DNA of 64,000 bases from Corticium candelabrum (taxonomy: Eukaryota; Porifera; Homoscleromorpha; Homosclerophorida; Plakinidae): positions 5,757,125 to 5,821,124 of the forward strand of contig NC_085099.1 in NCBI RefSeq assembly GCF_963422355.1. The letters are read 5' to 3'. The number at the start of each line of letters is the position of its first letter. The first letter of the stretch is position 1. This document shows positions 1 through 21,282 of this stretch, in pieces. The notes under the pieces were generated by a model. It was not told the DNA's origin. It did no database searches and was given only the letters and a program-made list of their open reading frames with translations. A program made the position numbers and the translations under genes.

Positions 1-1630
1 CGGGTTGGCCAACTGAAGGCGTTGTTTGCTTTAGGCATGTTTCTCTAGTGTACAGGTACAAGTGAAAATGTCTGGTGACTTGGTGATGTTTGAACTGACT
101 GCAATACTGTTCAGGTCAGGCCTGCCACCTGCTCTCTCAGGTGTTAGCTTTCAAACGCGTTCACGGGAAAAGGTGTGCCACCTATCTACCTATTTACTTA
201 ACTACTTACCTACATAGATACATAGATACATAACTGCATGCATACATACATACACACATATGTACATACTTGCATACATACGTACATGATGGGTTAAAAA
301 GGTGACACAAGAAGTCTCAATATCTTTTATTGGTGATAGAATGAACCAATTCTATACATGACGATGGTGACGGTGAAGGTGACAGTGATATGATGGCAAT
401 GATGATGATGACATTATCAACGATAGTGATGGCACATCTATTGTGTTTGGAGCTGTGGCTGCATTTTTAGATATACGTACACTCATATATTACATGCAAA
501 CATTGATTATATGGCATGAGATGAAGTAATACCTTTTTGGTAAGCTGTTGTTAATCAAATTAAATTTGTTTAGGTGGGCATTGTTGGCAGAACAGGAGCT
601 GGAAAGTCTAGTCTTTTTCTCTGTTTGTTTCAATTGGTACAACCTTCGGAAGGAACTGTGCTTATTGATGGGGTTGATGTCTCATCAATCAGTCATGAAA
701 GTTTGAGAAGTAGTCTGGCTGTTATTCCTCAAGATCCTTTCTTATTTGATGGTTCTGTAAGGGAGAACCTTGATCCATGCCACAACGTTTGTAATCTTAG
801 AGTTAAAACCGGCATTATCTTGCAGCATTAATGTGTTCTCTTAGCGAGATGACGTTCGGTTATGGAATATCATTGACAAGTGCCATCTCAGAGAAGTTAT
901 TGAGTCTCTTGGTCAGTTGTTAGACATCAGTTTGTTGGTTTTGTTTCTGTACAATATATCTTGCTTTGTGTGATATATATAGGGGGTCTTAGTGGATCTG
1001 TTGTTGAGCGTGGTAGAAACTTTTCTGTTGGACAAAGGCAGCTGATTTGCTTGGCCAGAGCACTTCTTACAGGAGCAAAGGTAGTATTTTTGCAATTTCT
1101 CTAATTGCTCCATCATTTGTAAAGACCAGTGTCACATTTTGTGAATATATGTATTTGCTTTGTCGACTACCAGTTATTGCTAGTGCTGTCTAGTGAGTAT
1201 TGAATAGTTGCTACGTGGTACCTTCAGAATTGTGATGCATCTAAATCATTCTTGTATTTGCAGATTGCTTTGCTAGCTTTACTTGCAGCATATTTCATGT
1301 TCATTGAGACTGAGTGTTTTACAGGTGCTGTGCATTGATGAGGCCACAGCTAGTGTTGACAAAGCTACCGATCATTTACTGCAGCGTGCCATTCGGGAAG
1401 AGTTTGCTGACAGTACTGTTCTTACTATTGCCCACAGGTTCTTTATTGTATGCTATGCAATGGATTGGCTACAGGCAATGTCTTGCTTTTGTAGACTTGA
1501 GACCATTATGGACAGTGATAGGATACTGTGCATGGATCAAGGCAAAGTTATTGATTTTGAAGCGCCAGATGATCTTTTGGCTGACCCAAATTCGTTGTTT
1601 TCACAATTGACAAGCCATTCAACAACGTAG
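1..1630 (+). CDS. ABCC10: ABCC10/MRP7-like ABC transporter, 3' part (six exons)
   Basis: C-terminal half of an ABCC-family export pump, which moves organic anions or lipophilic drugs across membranes using ATP. Exons read by splice sites and frame: <1-55, 115-172, 574-786, 845-911, 983-1080, 1325-1437 and 1495-1630 (stop 1628-1630). Together they give one continuous second nucleotide-binding domain: A-loop region with YRSGLPPAL, Walker [11 protein letters not shown]-loop [14 protein letters not shown] signature FSVGQRQL, Walker [13 protein letters not shown] and H-loop TIAHR. The wording around the A-loop and [20 protein letters not shown] resembles ABCC10 more than ABCC1 or ABCC4; this is a judgement from remembered family sequences. 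The catalytic Glu after Walker B is present. The first exon is cut by the window start. Single ORFs called across 574-831 or 1283-1630 overrun into introns. The gene runs tail-to-tail with MOXD1-like copy A. Confidence 0.88.
181..290. repeat. Imperfect tetranucleotide (TACA/GATA) microsatellite
   Basis: Run of CATA, TACA and GATA words in the 0.4-kb ABCC10 intron between the exons at 115-172 and 574-786. The rest of that intron holds only GATG/GGTGA-rich simple sequence. Confidence 0.6.
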
Positions 1631-2095
1631 ACAGTTCAGCTTTTTTTGTGGAGGTGAGTGTAGTTTTTTGTTCTATTTTGTCAAGGAATGTACTGAACTA
1701 GCTGTACATTGAATGTATAGTATTTGATACAGCAGTTTCTATGTAATAGTAAACTGCATAGATAATATAGCTGTAATGATTGTGGTTTGTTTCAATATAA
1801 ATTGAGAATTGGTTTATTAGGACAGTGTAGGCTATTGCATTGGATAGACACAAATATCAGCATCATCACTCTTATCTGCACTGAAGCAGGGTCATTATGT
1901 TGGTGTCAACTCAAAGGCCCTTCTCCCATTATTATTAGGAATAGGTTATATATTGAACAAATTTATAGACACTAGTGGTTTATTTATGTCGTACTTATGA
2001 TAGATGAACAAGCTGTTAACATTCTTCTACACTTAAGAAGTTTTCATTGTGGTCAAAGGAACATTTGATGTCTAATTGTTACAGCCACATCCTTG
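1631..2095. other. Tail-to-tail intergenic region
   Basis: Separates the ABCC10 stop codon from the 3' end of MOXD1-like copy A. It should contain both 3' UTRs. I see no convincing ORF, repeat or structured RNA. Confidence 0.5.
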
Positions 2096-6095
<4,000 letters not shown>

Positions 6096-7026
6096 ATGAG
6101 CATCAATGCGTACTGGTGAGATTCAATGATGAAGATGGCAAAGAAAGGCGCCTCATAATCTACGTAATAGGTTGACATGTCACCTTGACGAGTCGTTTGA
6201 ACTCGTAGTTTGTGTACAGTACAGTACACGTGTGTTCTCGTCAGAGTCAGGACACAAGATGTAAACAGCAATGATCATTGGAGACACAGCACAACACCGC
6301 GTCGCACACGCAAGACGCAAGACGCACGGTCGCAAGACGTAAAACGCAAGAGAGTGTAAGTCTTCAGATAGTTGATATCGCGATTGACTGCCCTTACTTT
6401 CGCTGCAACTATTTGCTGGGATAGGATTGCCCTAAAGATGCAAGGATCGTTAAATAGCTAGAGGAAAGAAATCAGCACTGCAGCTACAGAGAGAGAAGGC
6501 GGTAATGGTCACCCATGCAAATTTCAATACTCGCAGATGGTGAATCATTGACAACCAACAGTTGCTCTGACTTGTCGGCGGAGCAGCCCAATACTTCAAA
6601 ATAAGGCGTTCCTAGACGGTCTGTTTTGCACATCCCCGATGTCCAAGTTTGTAGTGGAAACAGTTGCTTTCTTGAACTGGTTTAGCTTTTTTAATTAAAC
6701 GCGTTTAATTAAGCTAAACTAGTTTATTTAATTAAGTTGCAGTTAGTGGAAACACTGCCTTAGTTTCTATCTATCATAGACTTGAGAATGAATGGTGATT
6801 GAGCACTACACTGGAGTTGGATTGGGCACTACTAGACACAGTTTTCGTAGTTACACACTAAAAGGCACTCTAGCCATCCAATGTTTAGTTATACTTCTCA
6901 GACATTCCATTTAGCTGCTGACATGTCCACTGACTATTGCAAAAGTACATTTAGCAAGCCGAATATAACAAAGTAAAGAATAGTTTGTTGTCTGTCTTAG
7001 TGGTATTGGCCGTTCGTCTTTCCCTT
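6096..7026. other. Spacer between copies A and B, with a duplicated block
   Basis: Contains the 5' flank of copy A and the 3' flank of copy B. 6105-6420 and 6760-7026 are similar to 12650-12945 and 12975-13228 in the B-C spacer, including an imperfect (GACGCAA)n run near 6300-6350. The intervening ~340 bp is unique and contains a perfect 22-bp palindrome at 6691-6712 centred on ACGCGT. No ORF is supported. Confidence 0.65.
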
Positions 7027-11735
<4,709 letters not shown>

Positions 11736-13228
11736 TGCTACACCGTTTGTCGGGGCGTGACTCTTGGCCAACAATGAGCCGAGTAGTGTTGGTATCCCGT
11801 ATGTACCTTGAAGAACCAGCACTGCGAACGAATCAGCGCATGAGTTAGACGTGTGTATGTGTGTCACTGTCTTTTCATGCAGGCGGATTGGCACTGGGCA
11901 GATGGACGGACGGACGGAAGAACGAACAGCGCAGATCTAGAATTTTGCAGAAGGAGGGGCACAAATTGTCAGTTTAGTCTAGTCACGCCCATTTTCTGAC
12001 GTTCGAAAAAGGCGATCCGCGACCATTACATATGTCTATTGTTTGATAACTCGTTTTTGCTTACGAGATTAAGTTAATTGAAACAACCAAATACAATCGT
12101 AGGAATGGCATCAAGGTTGGGGTCCCAACCTCAAGGCGCGGTACTCTATACGGCCGGCATTGTCTACTTGAATGTAACCTCCATCGCATTGAGGTTAACG
12201 GCATTGTCTAACTTGGATGTAAGGGCCGTTCACTTTAACGGTCCGGGACGGGACTTTTTGAAGAAGAATATACAGGGGTCGCAATTTTTAAGAATTATCT
12301 CTGGGCTTTTAATTTTAGAAGTCTTTTCAGTTCTGTAGACGTCGAGATGCAGCTCGTGGCCTAGCCGACAAGCACCTTGTTCTAGTACCTAAGAAAACCG
12401 CTATTGGAGATTCTTGTCCCATTTGGGCCTCTGCATGCATGCATGAAGAAATGAGGATCCGATATGAAGAGCCGTCAGTGTTTGAAATGTCCGACCAGTG
12501 TCTTTATTCTAAATTGTTTGCCAAGTCTGCACCCTGTGTGACTTGAAGTTATTAGCCATTCCAGCTTGTTTGCATTGAGGTGGATTTCAAAAATGTACCT
12601 ACATCGTCACCATCTAGTCTAAATATCCAAAATCACAGAAACGGTGTGCCGGTGAGATTCAATGGTGAAGATGGCAAACAAGGGCGCCTCATAATATACG
12701 TAATATGTTGACATGCATGCCATCTCGACGATTCGTTTGAACTCTTCTTGATGCAGGTTGTGTATACACATGTGTTCTCGTCAGAGTCACAACACAAGAT
12801 CTAAACAGCAATCGTTGGAGACGCGGCAGCACAACACCGCGACGACGCACGGTCGCAAGACGCAAGACGCACGGTTGCAAGACGTAAAACGCAAGAAAGT
12901 GTATAGGTCGATAGTTGATATTGCGATTGATTGCCCTTACTTAAGGGGCCACGTTTTGCTCTCGATCACAACACTCAGTTTCTAGACTTGAGAATGTAGT
13001 ATGGAGAGGGTTGCACGAGCACAGCACACTGGAGTCCGCGGCACCAAATAAACAGTGTTCTCTTACATACTAAAACGCAATCAAACCATCCAAAGTTTAG
13101 CTACTTCTCGGCGATTCCATTTACTAACTGACATGTATTGCAAACAGCACATTTAGCAAGCTACATGTAACAAAGCAGAGAATAATTTGCCATCCGTCTT
13201 AGTGATCTTGGCAGTTCGTCTTTCCCTT
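11736..13228. other. Spacer between copies B and C
   Basis: 11736-11940 is the copy B 5' flank and resembles the flank of copy C at 19473-19700. 11940-12650 holds no supported gene. From 12650 the sequence switches to the A-type 5' flank, and from 12975 to the 3' flank of copy C. The switch marks an old duplication junction. Confidence 0.65.
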
Positions 13229-15915
13229 TTATCTCACCATTATTGCCACGAGAGATGAGAAAACAACCCAGAATGAGTTGCAGATCAAGTCACGAGCTGA
13301 GCTTGTTGGCGATATAGGTGCCTTAACTGTGCTGGTTGGAGATTTAGATGCCTTGATGATATCTTCGCAAGGTTTAGACGTTCCAATTGTTGGAGCATCA
13401 GTCAGAGGCCGTGTGATGGTAGGCAAGTTATACGTTTTACTAGGCTGTTTAACAAAACGCACATTAATAACGTTCTAAATTTCTTGATGAGTTTTGATTG
13501 TATGTCATCTCACTAGCAAGCTGTTATGACTTTGACCTCTACAACGGACGTCTCTTTCGTTAGACGACCAGTAGTCTTGGTCCCAAAGCTTATACGCATC
13601 CTCGCTGCTGAAGTTCATACTAATGATGGCCGAAAGACGCTGGTAGTATGCTATTCCTTGGTCTGGTGATATGTTTGCCGGTTCTACGTAATAGCCCTTG
13701 CTACAAAATTGAACAAAACATTGCTACTAAACCATTTAACAAATCTATAGTTAGTGAGTTAAAACTGATATTTACGTTGCAGCTTGTGCGATGTAATTGG
13801 TAAACGTTTGATCTGGAATCTGGCTCTCGCAGTAGGCAAGACTTGGCCTGGGGTACACCAAAAGGAAACCAAGACACATCTCGTCTAAAGTACCTTCTCC
13901 ACCCTGAAATGCAAGCAACACTGTAAAGAAAATTGCTGATGAGATGGATAATAGTTATGTCTCACAAGAGTCACTTTTGATCTGCCTGTCGTGTCATAAT
14001 TGCAGAAGACTTGAACGTCATCTCCCTGAACGCATATACACGTGTCCGCCTTATAGAAGTACACTGCTGCTTACATAAACGTATTCAAAGATGTCCTTAC
14101 AGGCAGGATTTTCACTTCGTTCCGCAGCAACACTACATCCTACAAAAAGACAAAATTGCTTTACTTCTTACGCAAGAACTATAGACCTTAATATTTATAG
14201 ATACATGGGATGCATTGAGAGGGTTAAAGAAGGATTATACTGGTTGAATTTTAATTGCATAGTTAGTTTTGCTTTTTTAAATTGTTATGATTTTTTATAT
14301 TTAGTGCGATGATTGGGTATTCTATAAGATAACTGCTAATTTATGTCTACACTGCCAGAACTGCACTAGAATCAAACCTGAAAGTTGAAGTCGTAATTGT
14401 AGTTGCTGTCTATATCGGGAAGTTGAACACCATTGCGACTGTGCTCGATCCAAATACCTTTTCCTACAGATTGACATGAAAAAGATAAACGTATATTACA
14501 AGATCTGCGAATTCAAGTACAAAACGTTACCGACAGTATGTGAATGCAACATTGTACCAAATACGCTCACTCCATCTGAAGGAAAGCCCTAAGTACATCA
14601 ATCAAGTTTCCACAATCTGTTTTATTAAATACAAGACAGATTTCTCACAGCTTGAGTACAGGCTGCAGGACAAAGAGTCTCCGTTATGATGTTGTCTCTT
14701 CCAGGTGGCAGGAAGAGAGGATAACCTGGATTAACTCGATGTCCGAATTGCAGAACTGCTCCATCGTACTGCCTCTTAGTTGGAGTATAGAAGATTCGTA
14801 TACCAGAACTGTCCACATAGTCTGAAACATGGTATCTACAAACTGAGTTGGAAACTTAGCATATGGACACTTGATCAGACCTGCCCTCTTTCCCTCGTTG
14901 TTGTAATGAGTTTCCATCATAACGTATTGGGCGCCAGTCTGACCGCTCATAGGAAGTCCCACTTGGGATGGGAAAGTGACACCCTAAATGGGTAGTACCG
15001 TACATTCAGAAATAATAAAAGAAGCAATCTTTGCTACTTACCACGCCTCCCACAGCCCATGCTGCAATTTGAGCTGATCCACGACATCCTCGAACGTCTC
15101 GGGGTATAGAAGCAGGAGGGTTGTCACAATCCCATGACACATTTAAGTAAGATGCAACTGAATCATGACACGTGTATATCAATATGTGATGCACCAGCTC
15201 TTCATGCCCTGCTTGCACCACTGGTTCAAACTAGACCAAAATATAGATTTAAATGTTACCTATTAAAAAGACACTGACTCAAGTTAAGTTTTACTGACCT
15301 TTATTATATGAGCTTCACTCTGCAGTCGAGGCAGCTTTATTGGAGTGCACCAGTAAGTTGTGGACGTGTCAGGCACAGACACCTTCAAATAAACCTAATT
15401 TCAAATTTTTACTTTATTGAATTTATGATTTGGTATATACGTTGGGATTTAGAACGTCGACTGTCTTGTGGTTGGCCTCTAGAGGCGCAGGTTCAACGTT
15501 CCCGGTTCCACTTAGTAGATTGATGCTGACTCTCATGGCGACTGTGTGCTTGGCTAGTGAGGTCTCTGAAGCCGGGTCATTGGGATTGTAGGAAAAGATG
15601 ACTCGAGTAGTTCCTTCCTAAGACAATGGATGCAGTTGTTAGCTAACGCAACAAGTGATTTTTTGGTTTTTACTGACACTTTGTTCTCTACCTGATCTAT
15701 GTGTTACTTTGCGATATAAGATTTATGACCATATAGTATTATGCATCTTTTTCCTTTCAATCTTCATGTGCATCTATGTAAAGCAAGTGTGTATAGTACC
15801 TATAGGGGTTGAAGTAGTGTGAACAAACTGTCTCATTAGAGCCTGAGTCCTTTGACTCTTTAGACTGCTGTGATGGTACTTACTTTGATTTGTAGTTCAG
15901 ACACACACACACACA

Positions 15916-15974
<59 letters not shown>

Positions 15975-16001
15975 ACACACACACAGACACACACACACAC
16001 A

Positions 16002-16078
<77 letters not shown>

Positions 16079-19000
16079 CATGTGGATCTTTGGCTCTTGT
16101 TAACACTGCAAAGAATCAACCCAGATAGAATTAAGGGCAGCCGCAGGTACGCTACTGTAAGGATAAGGTATAACAATTGGCAACTTATCATTTGAAAACG
16201 GATCTTTCTATCGTCGAGGGTCCAGCTTGCTCTCCCTAGGAGGCGAAAGACCTCTTTTACCTCTTAGGGGAGATTGAAGATTGATCATCGGGAGCCTTGA
16301 GCCTACAATGAAGTATATATGTTTTTCGTTCTATTAGAAACCGTACTGCTGATCTCTTCTGTCTAACTATGTTCTCCTGACATCCGTCTGTGTTTGGTGA
16401 ATGATTTTCAAGATACCTCTACCAGTCAGGGGCATAGATAGACACTCAGTAGGAGGAGTTTCCAAATAGTAATTATATATACCCACTGGCCACACAATCA
16501 CACGTATCATATAATAAATACATACTGTTAAATCAAGAATCTTGCAACTTGTTTTAACGGGAGACTACCAAAACAATTCTGCTTTTGAACATTTTGATCT
16601 ATACTCTTCAGTACTTTACATGGTCAATATACCATATTTTACTACATCTAGATAGCCAGTATAATCATCATTTCTTAGACAGATAAAGCAACAAACCTTA
16701 ATTAAACTTTCTCTACCAATTTCTATCTCAAAGCGTAAGGGCAAATTTTCGGTTCTTACGAAAAAATATCCAACAACGTCATGCCTCTATGTCTATTTTT
16801 CGATCATAATGAATTTGCAGTAGTGCCCAGTCACTTAGTCTGTCCTCTGCCATGGTCGACCGGCCGCATGTACGTTTTGAGTCGAGGTAAAGAGATAACG
16901 CTTCTTTCGCACTCACATGCTGTCACAGGAAGTGTACACAGCAGCTGAAAAGGTGGCAGTAAATATTTGGAAACTGGCATTTTCTTGCAAGAAGAATTAA
17001 TTAAGGGCTGCTTGTGAAATGTCTGGTAGTTTTTCATAAGAGAATGTTTTCCATTTGCAGTCTCAAATTAAGCGTTTATGTTGCTGTCCATGTCATTTGG
17101 GTTGGTCATCCTTACAAAACTATCTCTTACAATTAACTTTGGTAGCCAAAAATTACTGGACACGCCTACGTAGGAGGAGGGTTTCCGGGCAACTCGGAAA
17201 CATGCCTACGCCCTGTATCTTGAGCACAGACACGTATTTCGAACCCTAGAACAAGTGCCAATTCTTCTGTGTCCTTACACGCCTGAGAAATTACTAAACG
17301 CTTAATTAAATTTTACCAAGATACCAACAATGTTAACACAGTGAACACGTTTGATCCCTATACAATACCAGAATCCTAACAAAAATACAGGATTCGATCA
17401 AGGGTCTAGCCTCGAACTTCCAAACCAGAGAGCGCGAGAAGCGCACCAACTAGTAGTCTGGACGAGAACGGTACTAAAATGATTTCGGAAATAGCCTTCT
17501 AAGCCAAGCAGCGTCTTAGAACCGGAATGTTGGTTGTAAATTCTAATTGGTTTAGCAGTAATTGGATATGCTAAGTGCATTAGACGCGCGATTGAAATTC
17601 CTCGTTGACGGATAAGTGCACGCCAGAGCCGAACGAAGAGTCTAGTACACGCACGCGTCTTAGTTTTAGTTTCAACTCCAGTTCTTCGATCTTTTCAAGC
17701 TTGCGGTGATCACTTTTGACAACTGGTCGAACGGTAGTCTCGCCAGTCGAGCGGTTAGACTAGCTAGCGTTCTGCCGAACAATCAAAGAGTAGTCGTTTC
17801 ATGCCGTCCACCAAGATATCGCCGCAAACACGGCAGACGTCTCTTCTTCGCTCGTGAGATCTCATTGCCTTACAAATTGCGTAATGTAAAAGCATGGTAT
17901 CTTTCCATCTCATTATTGACCTAGGTAAAACGAGGCTGTTATACTACCATTTAGCATCGCTTTTTGTTATCTACTTCCGAAATCATTTTAGTATCGTTTT
18001 GGTCCAGACTAGAGTTCGCGCTTCGCGCGCTCTCTGGTTTGGAAGTTGCTACAAACTATGCAAACACAGCCATCCTATACTGCGTATGGCATGCTAATTT
18101 TCTCAGAGCGACCACCCTAGCAGTGAAGCAACTCATGTTGTCCAATGGTCCAAACAACTTACTGTCAACCGACCCTGTTGAGAGCTTCGGTTCGTTGCTG
18201 TGTTCACGTTCTACGACATTCCATTGATGAGGTAGATAAGTAAGCCTCCGACCATACAGCAGGCATAACTTACATGCAAATTTAATGTCATCTCGTGCCA
18301 GCTACAGGGCAGTAATTAATGCACGTGCTTGTTAGTGTAGATGACGAAGTCCGTCCCAGCTCAACCCCCAAAGCCAGTTCAAAGTGCCAATAGCATGACT
18401 GCATTTCTAAAAACTATACATGGACGTATAAACCACTACCAGCATGACTACATGACACACTGATGGTCTAAAGACAAAGAATTGGGGAGGTTTTACTCTG
18501 TAGAGAAAGGCCTCCCAAAGCCTATTGACTCATTTAGACTACTATAGCAATACCATTACCAGCTAGGTTTACAGTTGTTACCCCTTCAGATAGCTAAATG
18601 TTTCAAGGTATTATTATGTACTGACTGTTCACTAGTCAGCTCCTTGATGCAATAAAATACTGTAATTAATATACAGGAAATACCGTGATATCGATCAATC
18701 TGACAAGAATAGCGCCGACGAGAGCTTCAAAATGGTGTTAGTAGCATGTTGCTGCGATCTTCCTAACGGGAGTTGTTGCAATTTCTAGGCTTGAAGTTAG
18801 CAGCAACTTAGCTGGGACGGACTTCGAGACCACGCCCATACGTACCACGCTCAGCCTGGTGGGACGCGGAGTTGACCAAATCATGCCATCTTTTTAGCCT
18901 ATCGAGTAATTGAACCGTGTGACTGACCATTCTCGATTAATCCTAAGTATTGTAAATATATTTGTGTCGTGACCTCGATGCTTCTGTCTTTCGGCTCGCA

Positions 19001-19472
19001 GGCGTCGAGATTTCGTTTGAATTCCAGCGTTGTCATTCCGTCTGCTTCACTGAAAGACAGCAGTTTGACGTTTTGGATTTCGTCAATCGGCGGTTGTGCT
19101 CTCGCAGTTGCAAAACGATCCTGTAAAACAATCACAAAGATGTTGCAATCATAGATCTAGACAGTTGTAATACAAACAAGATGACTCAACCTTCAAGTAT
19201 CCTTGACCGTCTTTCACCCATCCGATGACCACATCGGAGTTGGGCATGAAGCCTGTTGGTGAGAAACCGAGCCCTATCCATCCTGTCGTGGCGACTTTGG
19301 CTGAGAACGTGATCGACCTGTCAGACCAATCCACCTTCCAGCAGAGAAGATACTTCTGTGTGGATGCATCAAGGTATTGACCGCGGCTGTAGCCGCTAGG
19401 GCAAAAGTGATGGTCACACTGCACGACGGTGATGGCTGCGAGCACAGAAAGCGTTAGAACCTGCCACATCAT
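13229..19472 (-). CDS. MOXD1-like copper monooxygenase, copy C
   Basis: Complete 14-exon gene of about 642 residues. Exons: 19472-19191, 19120-18974, 15617-15441, 15382-15299, 15230-15042, 14983-14881, 14821-14649, 14588-14531, 14463-14378, 14139-14101, 14025-13966, 13903-13776, 13700-13514, 13444-13229. Every exon but the last has exactly the same length as in copy B, and the first 38 residues are almost identical. Signal peptide, DOMON and both copper domains are intact (LVHHILIY, METHYNN, LHSHT, DEMC). The linker before the hydrophobic tail has two decapeptide repeats against three in B. Intron 2 is enlarged to 3.4 kb by an AC tract and two MITE-like insertions. Confidence 0.92.
15899..16077. 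repeat. (AC)n microsatellite in copy C intron 2
   Basis: About 180 bp of AC with interspersed AGAC and TCAC interruptions. It occupies the same intron position as the AC tract in copy B. Confidence 0.97.
17409..18048. mobile_element. ~640-bp non-autonomous DNA transposon in copy C intron 2
   Basis: The ends form inverted repeats of ~75 bp, imperfect: AACTTCCAAACCAGAGAGCG on the left and its complement on the right. CTA flanks both sides (17406-17408 and 18049-18051). Copy B has the unoccupied site with a single CTA at 10731-10733 inside otherwise alignable intron sequence. No transposase ORF is inside. A 3-bp duplication suits the Harbinger superfamily, but the family is not proven. Confidence 0.85.
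18345..18826. mobile_element. ~480-bp MITE-like insertion in copy C intron 2
   Basis: Bounded by a 17-bp inverted repeat, CGAAGTCCGTCCCAGCT. The flanks resume similarity to the copy B intron (cagtaat... on the left, gaccacgcccata on the right), while the insert is absent from B. No ORF is supported and the target duplication is unclear. Confidence 0.7.
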
Positions 19473-20069
19473 TGCTACAACGTCCGTTGCACGTGACGCT
19501 TGGTCCTAGAAATGAGCTGAGTAGTAGTATTGGTATCCCGTATGTGGCTTGAGAACCTGGAGCACTGCGAACGAATCAGCGTGTGTATACGTGTGTATAT
19601 GCATACGTCTAGACACGTGTGTCGCTGTCTTTTGGTGTAGACAAACTGCATAGCACTGCATGGGCAGACGGACGGATGGACGAAGTCACGAACAGACGGA
19701 CGTCAAGGCGTGATGGCAGGAGATGGAGATCAAATTGCTATCCACCTTGGCCACGCCTATTTCTGACGTTTGAGAAAGGCGACCCATGTAAATCAACTCG
19801 CAAGCCTACTGTCTGTTCCCCATAGGCGTGAACTTTGAAAATTATCAATATCTCCGCTTTTTTGGACTTTCGCGATGATCTCGGTATCGTTAGAAACCGC
19901 TAGGTCTGGCATTTCTGTTTATCAAATTATGTAAGCCCTTCCAACAAAGAATACCAAAGGATAACGTTTTTGCATATCAAAGGTGTATGAGGAAACAACG
20001 TGTGGTGCAACTGTCATTAACCAATTAATTTGTTAGACTAACCGATTACTGTATGTTATCATTACGCTA
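19473..20069. other. 5' flank of copy C
   Basis: Shares blocks with the copy B and D flanks, such as GGTATCCCGTATGT and CACTGCGAACGAATCAGCG, probably upstream or 5' UTR sequence. No gene is seen. Confidence 0.5.
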
Positions 20070-21141
20070 CTACGCATCTGAAACAGCGTCTGATCGCAAC
20101 AATTCCCTGTCGTTCTCGTCCATAACAGGTTCATATTGGTCTTGTTCACCGTCGGAGTCTTCTCCTTCACCTTCGAATTCTATGTCTCTAACCTCGATAT
20201 CATCGTCGTCATCCTCGATCCCCAGTTCTATGATAAATTTCTCCACGCCCTCTTCTTGAAGTCCATCCTTCTCCCAGAAGCGCTCTTCCTCTTTCTGCAC
20301 ATGCTGGCAGTGTTTGGCTCACATCTCGGGTGTGACGGATTGGAATGCATTCGGAACCAATTGCTCGACGTCTGCAAGCTTGAACGTTTCGTTGTGGACT
20401 TTGAGATATCGTTTGACATCAGCCAGACCAGCTCTATGGGGTTAATTAAGTTCGCAATTGACTAACATTGACTAACAGCTTCTGGAACCACTCCAAGAAA
20501 TGCTCTGAGTTCGTTTCGTCGTGGTAGTCTGTGCTGTTCTTCTTTGATCTGAAAACTAAGTCTGCATTGGGAGTCCACCCCGTTTCACTTCCTGCGTGAA
20601 GTATGTTAAGGCGTTGACCCTTTCCTGAAGGTCTTTTCTACCCACCGCGTCCCTGTTCATCCAGCCAGTCTCTCCGGAGCCATGTGTGAGTTTGCCCAGG
20701 TTTCGTCCAAGTACACTATGGGACGGTCTTCTCTTCTACACTGCCTAATTTTTTTTAGGTAATTATGGCGCTGCTCCATTATGTCTCTACGTTCATAGAA
20801 ATATAATTTGTCGTCACGTAGGGTATGTCTGAATCCCATTTCCTTCAGTAAGCGAAAGAGAGTTGTTCGCCCGCCAGGAAATACGCCTTTTTCGCGGACA
20901 CGCACAAGCAGTTTATTCAAGGTTGGATAGTCTCTATTTTCATACATTTCATGTACTGTTCTCCGTATTGCTGCTCGATCAAAATCATCAACGTTGATGG
21001 TCAGTCGGCGTTCTCGTTTAACGTGTTTCTTCTGCGGTGTTTGAAACTGTTGACTTGACAAGAATTGTGTGTGGATCTTTGCCAACGTCGTTTTGCCTAG
21101 GCCAGTGGCAGCTACCAGTCGGTCGGTGACCCTGTTGAGAC
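20070..21141 (-). pseudogene. DDE_3 (IS630/Tc1-like) transposase, 3' part, broken
   Basis: Continuation of the ORF that begins at 26138. After the Harbinger insertion it reads a DNA-binding segment, then VYLDETWANSH with the first catalytic Asp, a region with HAGSETGWTPNADLVFRSKK, the IELVW motif and a very acidic tail ending at 20070. Damage seen: a frameshift and stop just after the YLDETW motif (near 20,650), an apparent internal deletion near 20,460 that removes the second-Asp region, a 1-base shift near IELVW, and a TGA codon further on. It cannot make an active transposase. The superfamily call rests on YLDETW and the spacing to IELVW. Confidence 0.75.
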
Positions 21142-21282
21142 TGAAGCCTAGTTCACAATATTGACGCCGACGTCGTGACGCCGACGTCAGCGTCGTCCTG
21201 TTCACAATATCTTGGACGTCACGAAGTTGCGCGTCAAGGTTGGTCTGGGGTATCGAGTCAGATCGCGCACGCGTGGCTAGTC

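Noticed and set aside
1283..1630. Single 115-residue ORF as an independent gene
   Set aside because: It spans intron 1438-1494 and an upstream intron; only 1325-1437 and 1495-1630 are exons of the ABCC10-like gene.
20070..20300. Acidic 76-residue ORF as a separate gene
   Set aside because: It is the tail of the broken DDE_3 transposase in the same strand context, following the IELVW motif.
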